A stretch of 64,000 bases of DNA from Lotus japonicus (Eukaryota > Streptophyta > Magnoliopsida > Fabales > Fabaceae), in NCBI RefSeq assembly GCF_012489685.1, contig NC_080044.1, forward strand, positions 81,640,732-81,704,731. Direction: 5' to 3'. Of the stretch, positions 34,309 to 47,395 are shown piece by piece (within the stretch, counting starts at the first letter, position 1; every line of letters starts with the position of its first letter). The notes under the pieces were generated by a model. That model searched no databases, had not been told where the DNA came from, and worked only from the letters and a program-made list of their open reading frames with translations. The position numbers and the translations under genes were made by a program.

Positions 34309-35729
34309 TTGATTTCACTGCTCTTCCTCTTCTTCTTGCTCTGCACCTAACAGGAACAAGGGTGAAGAAGGTGTTTTTGATTTATACAAGTCGTTTTTGT
34401 TTTGTTTAGGAATCAATTTTTCATTATAATAATCAATACAATTTTTTGTAATTAAGATAATATTAGTTATTACACATGTTTAAAAAAATATAATGTTGAA
34501 TAATTCAATAATTAGTAATAATGTCACAAGTTTTTACACTAAAGAATTATATTAATGTGTTAAAATTTTAGTACACATCCGCTTCTCATTTTTCTTATTT
34601 TAGTGTTGTTCTTCGTGACTAATGCAGTTTACCTCTTGTTAAACGTTCTAGTAACAAGTGACAAAATTCATCTTGAAGTTGACCTTCAATTCTTTTAATG
34701 CTATTTGGGTTAAGGATACTCCCGCCGAATTGAATTAATTACCTTTTTGAAGGTTGGTGTATTGGACATCTCAATAAACTTATCATGAAAAAGAAAAACT
34801 ATATTTATATTAGTCTTAACCTTAAAGGGGATTATTTTCTGATGAAGAAAAAAAAAAGGGGGATTGTTGGAGGATGAGAACATCCTTTAAAAAAATTATT
34901 CCATTTTTTATAATGTAAATTGTGTAACCTTCTATTAAAGTTAAAATTAAGGATAACAATTAGTGTTATTCCCCTATAAAAAGTTAAGTTACTCACTTTT
35001 TTAATGTTTTATTAATTTTTAATGAGATAAATTTTCTTAAACTTCACTTTTTAATGCACGAGTCATGTTTTTTTTTTGTATAAAAGGAAAATACTGAAAA
35101 ATCAACTCTTAAGAGTTAAAATCTTCCCATAAACAACGAACAACAAAGACATCCACAAGAATAACAAGAAGTTGCAAAATAACATTGGCATATGGTTACT
35201 TGAAACATTTTCTTTTCTATAGATTTTTTTTGGGCTCAACTTTCTATAGATATATAATTGCCCATATTAGATTTTGAATTTCTAATGCTTCATTAGTAGT
35301 GTGTTTCATTCATATCTCCAACCTCTACAATGAATGTTTGGATACTCATTAGCGTCAGTGTTAATAGATATTAGCACTCATTTCGAGATAAAAAGTGAAC
35401 GAAATTTCTTATGAATTAAAATGAATGTGTTTTCACGTTAATTAAATTGATATCTAAACGCACACGATTGCACCTTTAGTTGAGTCATGGGTAAGAAACT
35501 AAAACTAAAATTAACTTGAGATAAATTACAACTCTTTCACAATGATTAGCATACAAGATAGAAAAAAGAATAATATATAAATTTTCCCCATCTTAGGGAA
35601 GTGGAAAGGATAAAAAAAAAACTAGCTCCTAATGATACTACTTACAAGGCAATGACATGTACAGAGAATAGTGATAGATGCTGCTGACTTCTTTTTATTA
35701 ACAAAATGGTTGCTTGAACAATTCCCATC
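34309..35729. other. Intergenic DNA between AP4S and PFK
   Basis: AT-rich, with no open frame or RNA gene I can support. It contains the AP-4 sigma promoter and 5' leader next to 34309 and the 3' UTR of the phosphofructokinase gene next to 35729. Confidence 0.5.
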
Positions 35730-38700
35730 CTACTCCTTGGATGCTGCTTCTTCTTCCTTCATTTCATTGACATTCTTACCAGTCAAAAAACTGGGCTGAT
35801 TTGTTGAAGATAGAAGCCTAGCCCACATTCTATCAGTTATCACTACTTTGTTCTGTCCTTCATTGATTCTCTGCATGATAAAACAACCCACATCCGAGAC
35901 AGTTAAGCAAGACCTGGACTTTGTAAGCTAAATGCAATGCTGCTACAATTTCCTACTTAGGTCCCGTTTGAAAGAACTTGTTTGAACTTATCTTATAGCA
36001 TAAACGCTGTGTTTGAGAGAGTTTATGTAAATAACTTATGACTTGCTTATAAGCTATTTGGTCATATATGCTTATGAATAAACGCTTAATTAAAATGTTT
36101 ACTCAAATGCACCCTTAGAAGTTAGAAGTACAAGTTACTTCATCTCATCATGACATAAAAAACTGACCGTGTACTGATGTTTATATATAAACAAATTATT
36201 CCCATCTATTATGCAGAAGCAGGAGAACCAAAATATCAAGCATGGCCAATGAACTCACATAAAAGGGTATATACGTTTGTCTTCCATTGACAAGCCCACT
36301 CGTAAAGCCAGTATAACCTGCCATTGCTCCATGAACAGCACTTTGAGCAAGAAGTGTGCAGTATACGTTATCAGAAGCGTTGCTTGGAACAGCTCGGATC
36401 ATATAGGTTGGATCTGTCAGATAAAGAAAGGAGGTAATACTTGAAATTTGAGATGTTCCTGCTTTTCATTATACACTACATAGTTTTCATCTTTACCAAC
36501 CTATATATTTGAGAGTTATAGCCAGTGTCTTCTTTTTGGCAAAATTTTCCTGCAAGATCAAAGATTCAAAATGCTTAAATATCCTCACAAGTATTCTTCA
36601 ATTATGAAATAATCTATATATATGGAAAACAAAGCATATTTAGTGATTCTCTAGTTTGTGAGCACTTTTAACATGTCATTCAGTTCGGAAAAATGTTACC
36701 ATCCAATCAGTGACCATGTGTCCACCACAAGCTGCTTATTAATTGATCCGAGATTTTCATTCACATAGTGCAAATGGAAATCCATTTTTAGTACCGCTTT
36801 TCACAAGGTTTCAAGTCAAGATCATCGTAAACCAGAATCAAGCATTTTTAAATTCATCAAAACGGATACTGAAAACTTTCTTTCAAACATGAAAAGTAGT
36901 AGGGCAGGGATAGTAGATGATTGTAATGGTAGTCTAAATGGACATGGAATGACAATAAGAAAGCCAAAAAGACAAATCTCATTCTGTATTTAAGAAAGGA
37001 ATTAAGAGGATAATGCAGTCAAAGATCACACTGAGACAGCCAGCATAAACAGAACAAATAATAATCCACACCTTCAACTTTTGGGATATCCATAGCCCAA
37101 CATCTTGAAGAAGTTTGTTTCCGGAAGCATCTTGTTTGTCCATGGATTGGATGCTTTGAGAAACAAGATCCTGTCCGGCCCCTTCAGCAATCACAATAAC
37201 CATGTGGCCATTTTCTTTAAGTCTTTTCTCTGCAAATTCAAAAAGTCCACCTGGACCTTCAAGGAAAAAAAGTGATTCTGGAATCAAACAGCAGTCCACG
37301 TCCCTACTAGCAAGAGTAGCATACATTGCAATAAACCCTGTACCATGCATCCAAAATAAAGCATATTAGAAGGAATTTTAGGCTTTATAACTGCATCAAG
37401 AAAATAATTGATTAACACAACATTTGGTGGTTTGTATTATCATTAAGTGCATGTTTCAGAATCGATTTTGATCAAAGAGAAACTGATCCAAACATGCTAT
37501 AATAATTTATGACCGTTAATTGTTATTGCTATGAAGTTAGCTCTCCCTCCCAAATGGCCTTTTACTTTTAGAGACTGTTATATGGAAGAATGATCCACAT
37601 TCTTCTGAAACCAGATAGCTTTTCTAGATAGTCCTCTTATTATTCCCATATTTTCCAACAAGTGTGGCCTATAGATATCAAAAGGGATTCTTGCTGCCCC
37701 TAGCCGATACCATGAGACTAATTGCCATCTTAGTGGGTTTGGATATTCTTCCACAATTAATTCTATAGCCGAAATTAATTCTATGGAGAAGCTCCTGTGA
37801 GTATCCTCTGAGTTTCAGAAGCTAATCCAAACATGCTATTGAAAACGATTAAGCTGGAGAAGAGTGGAGGCATTACAAGCAATGAATAAACTTACCACTG
37901 TACCGGCCCATCAGCTTGACGACACCAATGCCATTTTCAACACTTTCAGCTTCAACATGAGCTGCATTTATAGCACGTTGAGCCTCCTCAACAGCTGTGT
38001 CAAAGCCGAAGGACTTGTCAATAACCTATTAAGCCAGAGACAACAGAAAACAATTTTGCAAGTTTAATATGCTAATTTGCAGTGAGCAATAATTAGATCC
38101 AAATGATTTTGAGTTGGAACCAGCAACATGGAAGAGAGAAAAAGATATACCGGAATGTCGTTATCTATGGTTTTAGGAATTCCTACAACTGCAACTTTAA
38201 GACCTCGCCTTCTAATTTCCTGTGTGGATAATCAACTTGTACTGTTAATAAATTGCTACCCAGATGAAATCAATTTGCACATCACAAGTATCTACAATGA
38301 ACTAAGTGTTAAAGAGAAAGTGGAAGCATATTTGTGTTTATAAACCCAAAAAGTCTAGTATTCTCATTGTTAGAAATATCTATACCTCAAAAATCTTACA
38401 TGCACCCCTCTGAGTTCCATCTCCTCCAATTATATAAACCTGAAATTGACTGAGTTATTATTAGTCTGATATATATATATACAAAGGTGAAATTATATGT
38501 TCTGGTAAATAGAAATAAATGCAGACCTGATTGATTCCTCGATCCTGAATACTGTCAACTATCTTAGTGGTGTCATGTCCTCCTCGCGACGAACCAAGGA
38601 TAGTTCCCCCACGCTTATGTATATCATTCACGCCTTTAGGAGTTAGAGGGATTGTATTGTGAGCATAGAAACCCTTGTATCCACCCTTCACATCACAACA

Positions 38701-40142
38701 ATTTATTTTACAGATAATGAGACTAAAGTTATATCAGATATTTACTCTTGTTTAATATGAGTGAGATCAGAAGCAAGAAAAGTTCAGTGATTCCAAAGTA
38801 TATAAACACGCAGGATGACAGAAAGCAAGAGTAACATTTTAATCTTCATCATTTGCAGTTAACCAAAAGCTTAAGAAGTTGAGAAGAATGAAAACAAAGG
38901 AGTGAAAACCACATTTATGTTTTGTCAGAAGTCAAGCTTGCAACCTCCATTTGAATTTGCCATTGCATTGTCTTTTTTTTATATTCATTTTCTCATCGCT
39001 TGTATGAATTATGAAATGGTTGAAAATCAACAAAATTGCAAGTAAAACTCCTTAATAGCACAACATTCACTTACATTGATTCCCAAAACTTTCTTTACGC
39101 CATACATATGGTATAAACCACATACTAACTCCCTAATCACGGTGTTGAGGCCAGGGCATAGACCTCCACATGTCACAATAGCAGCCTGAACCTCATCTGA
39201 TTGGAAATACACCTGAAATTCCAATTTGACACGGTCATGAACATTAATTGAGCACGAGAAGTACCTAGACGAATAATAGCATGTTTGATCTCGCAATTTG
39301 CACAAAATGCACGGCATATTTACTCAAAAGCTAAGACTTGACGTGCTTTTAGAGCATTTCACCGTAGAACCAAATATGCTATAAAAACAGATAGTGGAAC
39401 GTACCCTTTGACGAGGTCCGGCGCGCCGAAAATGCGTCCCTCTTGGACTATCTTTGTTTGCAATAAGCTGTGAGGGAAATAAATTACACAAATTATAGTA
39501 CTAATACTTCCATGAAAACAGAAGCATTGATGTTGAAGAGACACTTCAAGGTCACCCTTCAAGGTACTTATCAATAATATAATCCAAGAAATTTTATCCC
39601 AAAACAATAAGATAAAATAAAATTGCAACCTTTTGAGGGACACTATCATCTGGGTGCACGAAATACTGCCTGGGAAGAAGCCAGCAAAATTCAAATTATG
39701 AATAAAACTAGGCGTCAAATGAAAATGAAAAATAAATTACTAGCATGTTTGGACCGGCTTCTCGGTAATAAGAATCAATTCTGAAAACGAGAAACTACCC
39801 ACATGTGTTTCTCTCTGGCTTCAGAATAAATTGTAGAATTTTTTTCAAACAATAACATGCACTACATAATGAATTTTAAAGAGAAGAACAAAACTGTTAC
39901 TTGACAACTGAGTAAGCAGCATTGTCTTGCAAAGGATTAGAATATGTCTGCAAAACACCAAGTAACAAAAAAAATCTCAGATTCCTTCAACAACAAAAAA
40001 ACATGCAAATTATAATTTTGTCCTCAGAATGATGACTTACAGGAAGTTCAGGAATGTAATCTGACAAATGGGGAACATCTTCCAAGACATAACCAGCGGA
40101 GCCTCTAACGATTTTAGGCTTTGAAATTGGAGAGGAACCCAT
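35730..40142 (-). CDS. PFK: ATP-dependent 6-phosphofructokinase
   Basis: Thirteen exons on the minus strand: 40142-40041, 39947-39901, 39669-39630, 39467-39405, 39212-39075, 38685-38527, 38439-38386, 38219-38151, 38025-37896, 37337-37072, 36549-36501, 36413-36259 and 35870-35730. They join in frame to 470 residues. The protein catalyses phosphorylation of fructose 6-phosphate to the 1,6-bisphosphate in glycolysis. Visible motifs are CGGLCPGLN, the [14 protein letters not shown] site, the catalytic [25 protein letters not shown] and AEGAGQD. The GGDGT glycine-aspartate form marks the ATP-dependent plant group rather than the pyrophosphate-dependent PFP. There is no transit peptide, so it is likely cytosolic, like the PFK1/3/7 branch. 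A Harbinger-like MITE sits in the last intron. Confidence 0.95.
35960..36114. mobile_element. Harbinger-like MITE in the last PFK intron
   Basis: The left end GGTCCCGTTTGAAAG and the inverse of the right end GGGTGCATTTGAGTA are imperfect inverted repeats, flanked by TTA on both sides (TAA/TTA target duplication as in PIF/Harbinger elements). The words 'cttatcttatagcataaac' are shared with the split MITE at 21857. Confidence 0.65.
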
Positions 40143-41829
40143 CACTCAGTCGCATGCAGAGTTTTGTGTTGTAATGGTGAATTTGTGATGGATTGTGATT
40201 AACGGAGGAAGAAGGAGATGGTGGTTTGTGCGTGCGTAAATGTAATGGTGTCGAATTCAACGGTGTAACGAGTGGATTAGATAAGGGATAATTGTATTTA
40301 TAGTAAAAACAGAGTAGCGGAATGAAGGTTCTGATTTCATTTTTGAATGATATGAAATGAATAGCAAGTTTCTTTAATTTTACGGTTCAAAATACATAAC
40401 AAGTGGTTGAACACAGGTGGCGGAAAATGGTTTCTACTTGCTTTGACAGAGAGTGGGAGGAAGAAGAAGAAGAAGGAGTAGCATCACGTTTCGACAAGGG
40501 GGATAGACATTCTTAATTGAATTAAGGAGTTAAGTCAAAAATTAACATCGTTGAAGTTGATTTAAATCAAAAATATAAAAGTGCTTAGGCAATTTAAGAG
40601 CATGGATTCTTGACTACTGCATGTGTTCATGGGACAAGTTTAATTTATATTAACCCAACTCAATATTTTAGTAGGATGAGGCTTGTGAATTTATTCCACT
40701 CGTACATGTCTAGATCAATTAATTAATTAATAACCAGATTCAAACAATGTTTGACCTAATGTATAATATACAAATTTGGACTTTATGTATAACTCAATGA
40801 CTAGTCATAAATGTTTTGGGCTATTATCGTGTTGGACCTGATAGGACTGACCCATAAAAATCTCTAACTAAGTTGTCCTCCCCACTCACAGCAAGACTTT
40901 GTCATCAAGACTCATTGACTCTTAACCTTTAGGGCTTGTGGATTGTAGGGTGTAAGTCAGTCGACCAAGACACTAGTTCTACATCATTATCTTCTCGAGT
41001 CGATCATGTACTTGATGATGAAGGTCATCCACCAATAGAGAAGACGTACATATACATCCTCTCTTGCCTCATTAGCATACCTCTTGACTATTTTTCCTCT
41101 GCATTAATGTGATTACTTGGTTTCTTGCCCCTTTCATGTAATTGCTTGATCTTCGCTCCCCTTCAATTCATCAATGTAATGACATGATTCACTCTACCAT
41201 TTTACTCAGGAGAGTCCTAGAGCATTGTCGTGTGACTTATCTACCTTTACTTTAGGTAGAACCAAACATGACAAAACATAACATAACAAAACAGACAATG
41301 ATGCTTTATGTTATTTTGTGTGGTAACGACATGTCATTAGAACAAAACCACATGTCATTAGAACAAAACCACATGTTTAATTACATATATAACCTTACGT
41401 GTTTAACATTTGATTAATCATACAAAATTGAACTTCTCATAATATATTTTTCATATATATATATATATAAATATTACAACAGAATCATAAATATTATCAT
41501 GTAAACGTTTTCAAAAATAAAATAAATTAAAGATATATTTTTTATCCTTAATAAAATTTAAACAAACTGTCTCTTGATTTTATCTTTAATTTTTTGATAA
41601 GGACAAGTTTTCCCTCAAGAAAAACATAGGTGATGGGCTGGTGCATATGTAGAGCCCGTAGTAGAAAAGTAGAGGGAAGAAGATTCCAGTAGCCCAATTG
41701 TGACTGTCTCTGAGTATTGTCGCTCGCTTCTCCACCCTAAGCTAAGCCTCACAGAATCAAACATTCTCACTCAGTCAATCCAAGTTCCAGTTCCAATTCG
41801 AGTTCGAGTTCGAGTTCGTGGCACCAACC
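40143..41829. other. Divergent intergenic region, PFK and alpha-MPP promoters
   Basis: The two genes point away from each other, so this 1.7 kb holds both promoters. No coding sequence is supported. Near 41450-41475 there is a short AT dinucleotide run. Confidence 0.55.
41634..41696. promoter_or_regulatory. Site II (TGGGCT) motifs before alpha-MPP
   Basis: TGGGCT at 41634-41639 and its reverse complement AGCCCA at 41691-41696 lie 190 and 130 bp upstream of the start codon. TGGGCY site II elements are enriched in promoters of nuclear genes for mitochondrial proteins and bind TCP factors. This fits the gene product but is inference. Confidence 0.5.
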
Positions 41830-44800
41830 ATGAACAGGATCGTCACTTCTCGCCTCAGGGTCAGTATTCTTCTTCGATTTCTTAGATCTGCTTGCCCTCC
41901 TCGATTTCTTCATTCATTCATTCTCAATTTTGTCTTTGTTTTATGCTCTTCTGCTATTTAGGCCCGTTCGCTCAATAGGTTACCTGCAACTACCAGATTT
42001 GCAAGCTCAAGTACTGTTGCCACTAAGCAATCCTCTTCTGGATTCGGTGGTCTCTTTGGATGGCTCACCGGAGAACGATCCACTTCATCAACACCTCTGG
42101 ATTTCCCTCTTCCAGGTGTTACACTACCCCCTCCATTGCCTGATCATGTCACGCCGGCCAAAACTATCGTTACTACTCTCCCAAATGGAGTCAAAGTAGC
42201 CTCTGAAACATCCGCGGTATGAGTATGAACAAATTGTTGGTATCTGTTTTGTGAATCTATATATCATTGTGTGTGTGGTGGTGGATGCAATTTTAATCTT
42301 GTGTTGTGGTTCCTCAGACTCCTGCGGCTTCCATAGGTGTATATGTCGATTGCGGTTCGATCTACGAGACTCCAGGGACTTTTGGGGCTACGCATCTGCT
42401 TGAGCGGATGGCCTTCAAGAGCACTCTGAACCGGAGTCACTTTCGAGTGGTTCGTGAGGTGGAGGCGATTGGTGGGAATGTGCAGGCCTCGGCTTCTAGG
42501 GAGCAGATGGGTTACACCTTTGATGCCTTGAAGACTTATGTTCCTGAAATGGTGGAGCTGCTTGTTGATATTGTGAGGAATCCTGCGTTTCTTGATTGGG
42601 AGGTTAATGAACAGGTATATTCTACAATCTCCATATCCTTGTGAGTTTTGACTTGTGAAGACTTGTAGAATGCTTTTACTGACAGTGCTGTTGAAACATA
42701 AAAGCGTAAGGCTGCTCTAGGTGCTAGACCCCCAAGTGACAATGCATTAGGCTTAGGCAAATCCACTACTTTCATGAGAAAAAAACATGTAATGAATAAT
42801 GATTAGTTAATTCGACAGTTAAGACATGAATGCAAAATAAGTCATGGCAAAGCATTGGAAACAGATTGTAGTCTTTCATAAAAAAGTAGCTCTAGGAGTT
42901 ATACTTGAAAAAAATATAAATACTTAATTTATATCAGCATGAACATCAATGGGAAGAAGCGTCCGTGTTTAGTGAGCTAACTGTGGCTTAGAAAGAAACA
43001 AGGTGTGCTTTTGTGATTAGAAAACCTAGTGGGGGACTATAAAGTTAAATTATGCTAATAAAATAGTAGTAAACAAAACTAGAGTTCTGCTATGCTGGAT
43101 TTTTTTTGAAAACAGAAGTTCTGCACTGAGTTTTAGTTGAGACTACATTGATGTCAGCAATTTCTACCGTATGTCCTTGAGCATGCACTTTCGTGAGTGT
43201 GTTTTTCTTCTTTGGTTCTCCTGATACTTCTTTACAATCTACAGTCAAACTAAATTAGATGTCTTATTTGTGTTGTGTGTTGTTTTTTTTTGGAGGGGGG
43301 GGGGGTGGTTAAGATGTGTTGTTTGTGTCTCAAATTGCCCTCTAGGCCTCATACCCCAATGTCTGGTGTATGGTTCAAATGGAGATTAATTGATATTGCA
43401 AAAACTTAAAAGTTGGCACCTCAAATGTATCATGCCCAAGGTTGTGTTTTTCGCTTGCCTCGTTGAACCACTGCTCCTGGAGCTAGTTCTGCAACTGCTT
43501 AAATATTTCTACATTGTCAAGTTTATAAATAACTTCATTTTAGGAATAAATTGTATGCAGTACAAATTTATATTCCTATTAGGATTTTATTTTTTAAAAT
43601 TTTAACTGCCTTTTTTAGAATATTACAAATTTTCTGTCAAACTCAGTTTATTGAAATTGTACAAGAGTGAGCAATCGCGGTTCACATAGCTATTGTTGTA
43701 TAGAAATGAACAGATTAATGTAACTTATTTGGACCTGCTTAGTGCTTACATATTTCGTGGTGGCCTTTTGAGTTTTGAGATTTCTACGGTTGTTAATACT
43801 GCAATTATATGTAGCTTCTGAAAGTGAAGGCTGAGATTGGTGAAGCTTCAAAAAACCCTCAAGACTTGCTATTGGAAGCAGTCCATTCTGCTGGTTTTTC
43901 TGGTGCCTTGGCAAATCCTCTTTTAGCTTCAGAATCAGCTTTAAATGGACTAAATGGTACACTTCTGGAGGAATTTGTTGCTGTAAGTCTTCAAAATTGA
44001 TTTTTATGCATTATGATATTTTTATTTCTCTCAAATTTATAGATTCTACGTTAACTGTCCTTACCTTTCTTACGAGACAATTTTATTGAACATCAGGAAA
44101 ATTATACTGCACCTCGGATAGTACTTGCAGCTTCTGGTGTTGAGCATGAGGAATTGCTATCCATTGCAGAGCCTCTTTTGTCTGATCTACCCAGTGTTCC
44201 TCGTCCAGAGGAGCCAAAATCAGTATATACTGGTGGTGACTATAGATGTCAAAGTGAATCAGGGGTATGCAATAGAAAAATATCTTTTTTATTTTGTGCT
44301 TCTGTTCAAATATCAAGTTTGCTTTTTGGGTGCAAACATCCGCCATTGTCTGACATTTCTTGAATGGCCAGACGACCCATTTTGCCCTTGCATTTGAACT
44401 TCCTGGCGGATGGCATAATTTGAAGGATGCTATGGTTTTGACTGTTCTTCAGGTATTAATATCTACTCTTTATTTCCTCTTCCTTATTTTAATGTGGCTA
44501 ATCATTTGCTTAAAGTACATTGTTTAGTTGCTCCTTAAAATAGGTTTACATTTTTATAGTTTCTTTTAAGTCTGCATATAATTTATATTGTCTTACTGTA
44601 CATAGATGTTGTTGGGAGGTGGTGGATCATTCTCAGCTGGTGGACCTGGTAAAGGGATGTTTTCACGGCTGTGTAAGTTATCTCGAATTATTCAGGCTCT
44701 GTACTTAAAGCTAGGAATAGAGATTAAAACGGTTGATACTCAGTTACAATTAAGAATGACAGCATATTCTTTGTAATTTCAACATTTCTTGTATAATTTT

Positions 44801-46419
44801 TCCTCTTGCTTTCTCCCCCTCCAAAAAAAATATTCTTTTGTAAATCTTGTTGCCTTAACATTTTTACTTTTATCATCTGCAGATCTCAATGTTTTGAATA
44901 AATTTTCAGAAGTTTATTCAATTTCAGCATTCAACAATATTTACAACAATACTGGCATTTTTGGAATCCAAGTCACAACAGTAAGCCTCTCTGGGTCCTG
45001 TCCAATTTGATTTTGGAATTATGATTTCTGGGCATATTGAATTTTTTATGTCAGTCAATTTATTTTCAACCGAAGTAGGTGGGTGGAAAATAGAGGTTGG
45101 AATCATTTTCAACCGAAGTTATCCACCAGAATGTAAATGAGTACAATTTATTTTCAGCGTTCTCTTTTTATCAAAATACCCGGAGTCATTAAGCTTATAT
45201 ACATATGGTGAATGTGATCCTTCAGTTTTTTCCTTCCTCTGGAGTATGATTGTCTTCACAATCCTCATAAGTGTTCCTTAATTTTTTTCAGTCATCTTTG
45301 ACCTAGTTTGTGTTTATGCATTAGGGTTCAGATTTTGTATCAAAAGTCATTGATATTACAGTTAATGAGCTTCTTGCAGTTGCTACTTCTGGACAAGGTA
45401 TACCATTATGCTCTTCACTCGTCAAGTGTTTTGCTTCTTGATTACCACTTTAAAATTTGTAACCTTACACTTATTCTTTTGGTTTCTGTCTGTAGTTAAC
45501 CATGTAGAGCTGGATCGTGCCAAACAAGCTACCAAATCTGCAATTTTGATGAATTTGGAATCAAGGGTATGTAAATCAATCTCAAATGAAAAATTGCACT
45601 TTGAAATCATGACCGTAATTTTGTCATTTATTTTCTCTCTTTTGTTTTTTCTATCATGCTTTTAGTGTTTTTCCCGGGGTTTTTTTTTTGTGTACTATCT
45701 GATCACTATTGAATTAATTTATTCTCAGATGGTTGTCTCAGAAGATATAGGAAGACAAGTTTTGACATATGGTGAGAGGTATGGCTTCTAAATTTGCTAT
45801 TGATCTGAGGTTAATAATTTTTTCAAGTGTATTTGTTATGTTTCTGGATGAATTATTCAGGTTCGCTTTTGTTACTTGTGTTTGTTTCATCTTTAGCATT
45901 TCCTTCTTTTTTTAGTATATTCTGTTGGATTGGAGATCTCATCTTTGATGTTAATGCTTGTTTTTTTAGAAAAGAATGTTAATGCTTGTTAGTGTGCATA
46001 ATTGGAACTGAATATGGATCGAGACCATATTAGATTTTATTTTTGTGCATAAAAAACATAAAAGGGTAGCTGTAGTTTCTGTATAAAATATTGCAATTGT
46101 TGCTTGCATTTGCTGGATGCTTGAAAGGCTATATTGTCAGTAGCTAAAATATGTCTTTCCCCTGCTCAGGAAACCTGTGGATGATTTCTTGAAGGCAGTG
46201 GACCAAGTGACTTTGAAAGACATTACTTCAATTTCTCAAAAGCTCTTATCTTCCCCTCTCACAATGGCATCATATGGAGATGGTATTTCCCTTGTTTTCA
46301 AAAACGATTCTCCATATTTTTTTTATCTTCTACAGAGTAGTAATCTTGTCTCTCCATGTTCTGCAGTTTTATATGTTCCAAGCTATGAATCAGTGAGCAA
46401 CCAGTTCCGTTCAAAATGA
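41830..46419 (+). CDS. MPPA: Mitochondrial processing peptidase alpha subunit
   Basis: Thirteen exons: 41830-41859, 41962-42216, 42318-42614, 43815-43982, 44097-44264, 44372-44452, 44606-44672, 44883-44980, 45325-45397, 45496-45566, 45729-45778, 46170-46282 and 46367-46419. They join in frame to 507 residues, near the family length. The protein starts with an Arg/Ser-rich mitochondrial presequence (MNRIVTSRLRARSLNRL). The pitrilysin-like core follows; the HLLERMAF segment lacks the HxxEH zinc motif, as expected for the alpha chain. A glycine-rich loop GGGGSFSAGGPGKGMFSRL binds the presequence substrate. In plants the alpha and beta MPP subunits are also the core proteins of the cytochrome bc1 complex in the inner mitochondrial membrane. 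A short first exon of ten codons is unusual but in phase. Confidence 0.95.
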
Positions 46420-46507
46420 GATTGCTTTTATCCATCATACAACCAACTCTTGGTACGGCTGAAAGGTGTATAATAAGCCATAAATCCTAAATATCCTTGT
46501 TGTAGTC

Positions 46508-46513
46508 AATAAA
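46508..46513 (+). terminator. Polyadenylation signal candidate of alpha-MPP
   Basis: AATAAA lies about 90 bp after the stop codon at 46417-46419, in a suitable place for 3'-end formation. Confidence 0.45.
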
Positions 46514-46790
46514 CTAGTGATCATGCGCAAGCAACATGTGCTATCTCATTATTTTTTGAATACCACAACCATTGGCCTGGACATGATTGTTTTCTAGGCT
46601 GAGCTTAACTTAAACTGTTGGATTATATTTTTGATTGAATCCCATTTCGGGAAACCCAGTCATAATCGATTGATATGGAACTCCTTTTGAATTAAGCGTA
46701 TGGCAGGATGAAATCTAGTTTATTTTGCATGCATTTCCAGATGCAATATATGTGAATCATCTTTTCAACAAAAAATAAAATCACATCAGT

Positions 46791-46974
46791 GTGGCCAGTC
46801 AGGCGGCGTTGGGAACACCGTAAGTCTTGTCCCCTTGGTGAGGTGCCATAGAATGATGGATTTGCCGCGGGAAGCGCTCACAACTATGTCGGAATTGTTG
46901 ATCGTCGTGGCACTGTAGGTAACCACATCATTGTGGCCACACATCCTGCCGCAGAGAACAAGCTCCTCTGCCAT
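46791..46974 (-). pseudogene. RACK1 N-terminal retro-fragment
   Basis: Read on the minus strand from ATG at 46974, the frame begins [19 protein letters not shown], followed by [20 protein letters not shown]. This is the first WD40 blade of the plant RACK1 scaffold (receptor for activated C kinase 1). After HLTK a one-base loss shifts the frame; the expected KTYGVP and RRLTGH then appear in other frames before a TGA. It covers about 60 codons and has no intron. A possible origin is a truncated retrocopy landing just downstream of alpha-MPP, on the opposite strand. Confidence 0.85.
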
Positions 46975-47299
46975 TTTTTTGTAAGGCAATCCTATTCGAG
47001 CCGAAGTTTCTAGGATGTGTTGTGAGGGGCTTTAATTATCTTACATATGTAGGTTTTGAATTTTGAAATGTTCATAACTGATTCAACAATTCAAACTAAA
47101 CTGAAAAAACTATTCCAAAAAAATCGAAACCAAATCAAATCCAAAACTGAACAAACCAAAATAATTGAATTTTTTTATTGGTTCGTCTTGGATTTTGAAT
47201 TTAATTTTCAAAATCAAACCAATCTAATCCAAACTCAAACAAAATATTTACAAATGTATTTACATATATCATATGATTTTTTTTTAGTACAATTAGAAA

Positions 47300-47395
47300 G
47301 ATAAATTGCACCCGCCAGAGATTGATCCCTGTACCTCCTTCACCCAACTTACATAACCCCTAGCTCTTACTACTTGAGTTATCATTCGGGGACAT
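47300..47395 (-). mobile_element. tRNA-like SINE fragment
   Basis: On the minus strand the segment reads CTCAAGTAGTAAGAGC (A-box-like), then AGGGATCAATCTCTGG (B-box-like) and CGGGTGCAATTT. A tRNA-derived SINE head is the likely explanation. No anticodon stem of a functional tRNA can be folded by eye, so it is not called a tRNA gene. Confidence 0.45.

Noticed and set aside
47300..47395. Possible tRNA gene
   Set aside because: It has A-box- and B-box-like words but no complete cloverleaf; better explained as a SINE head.
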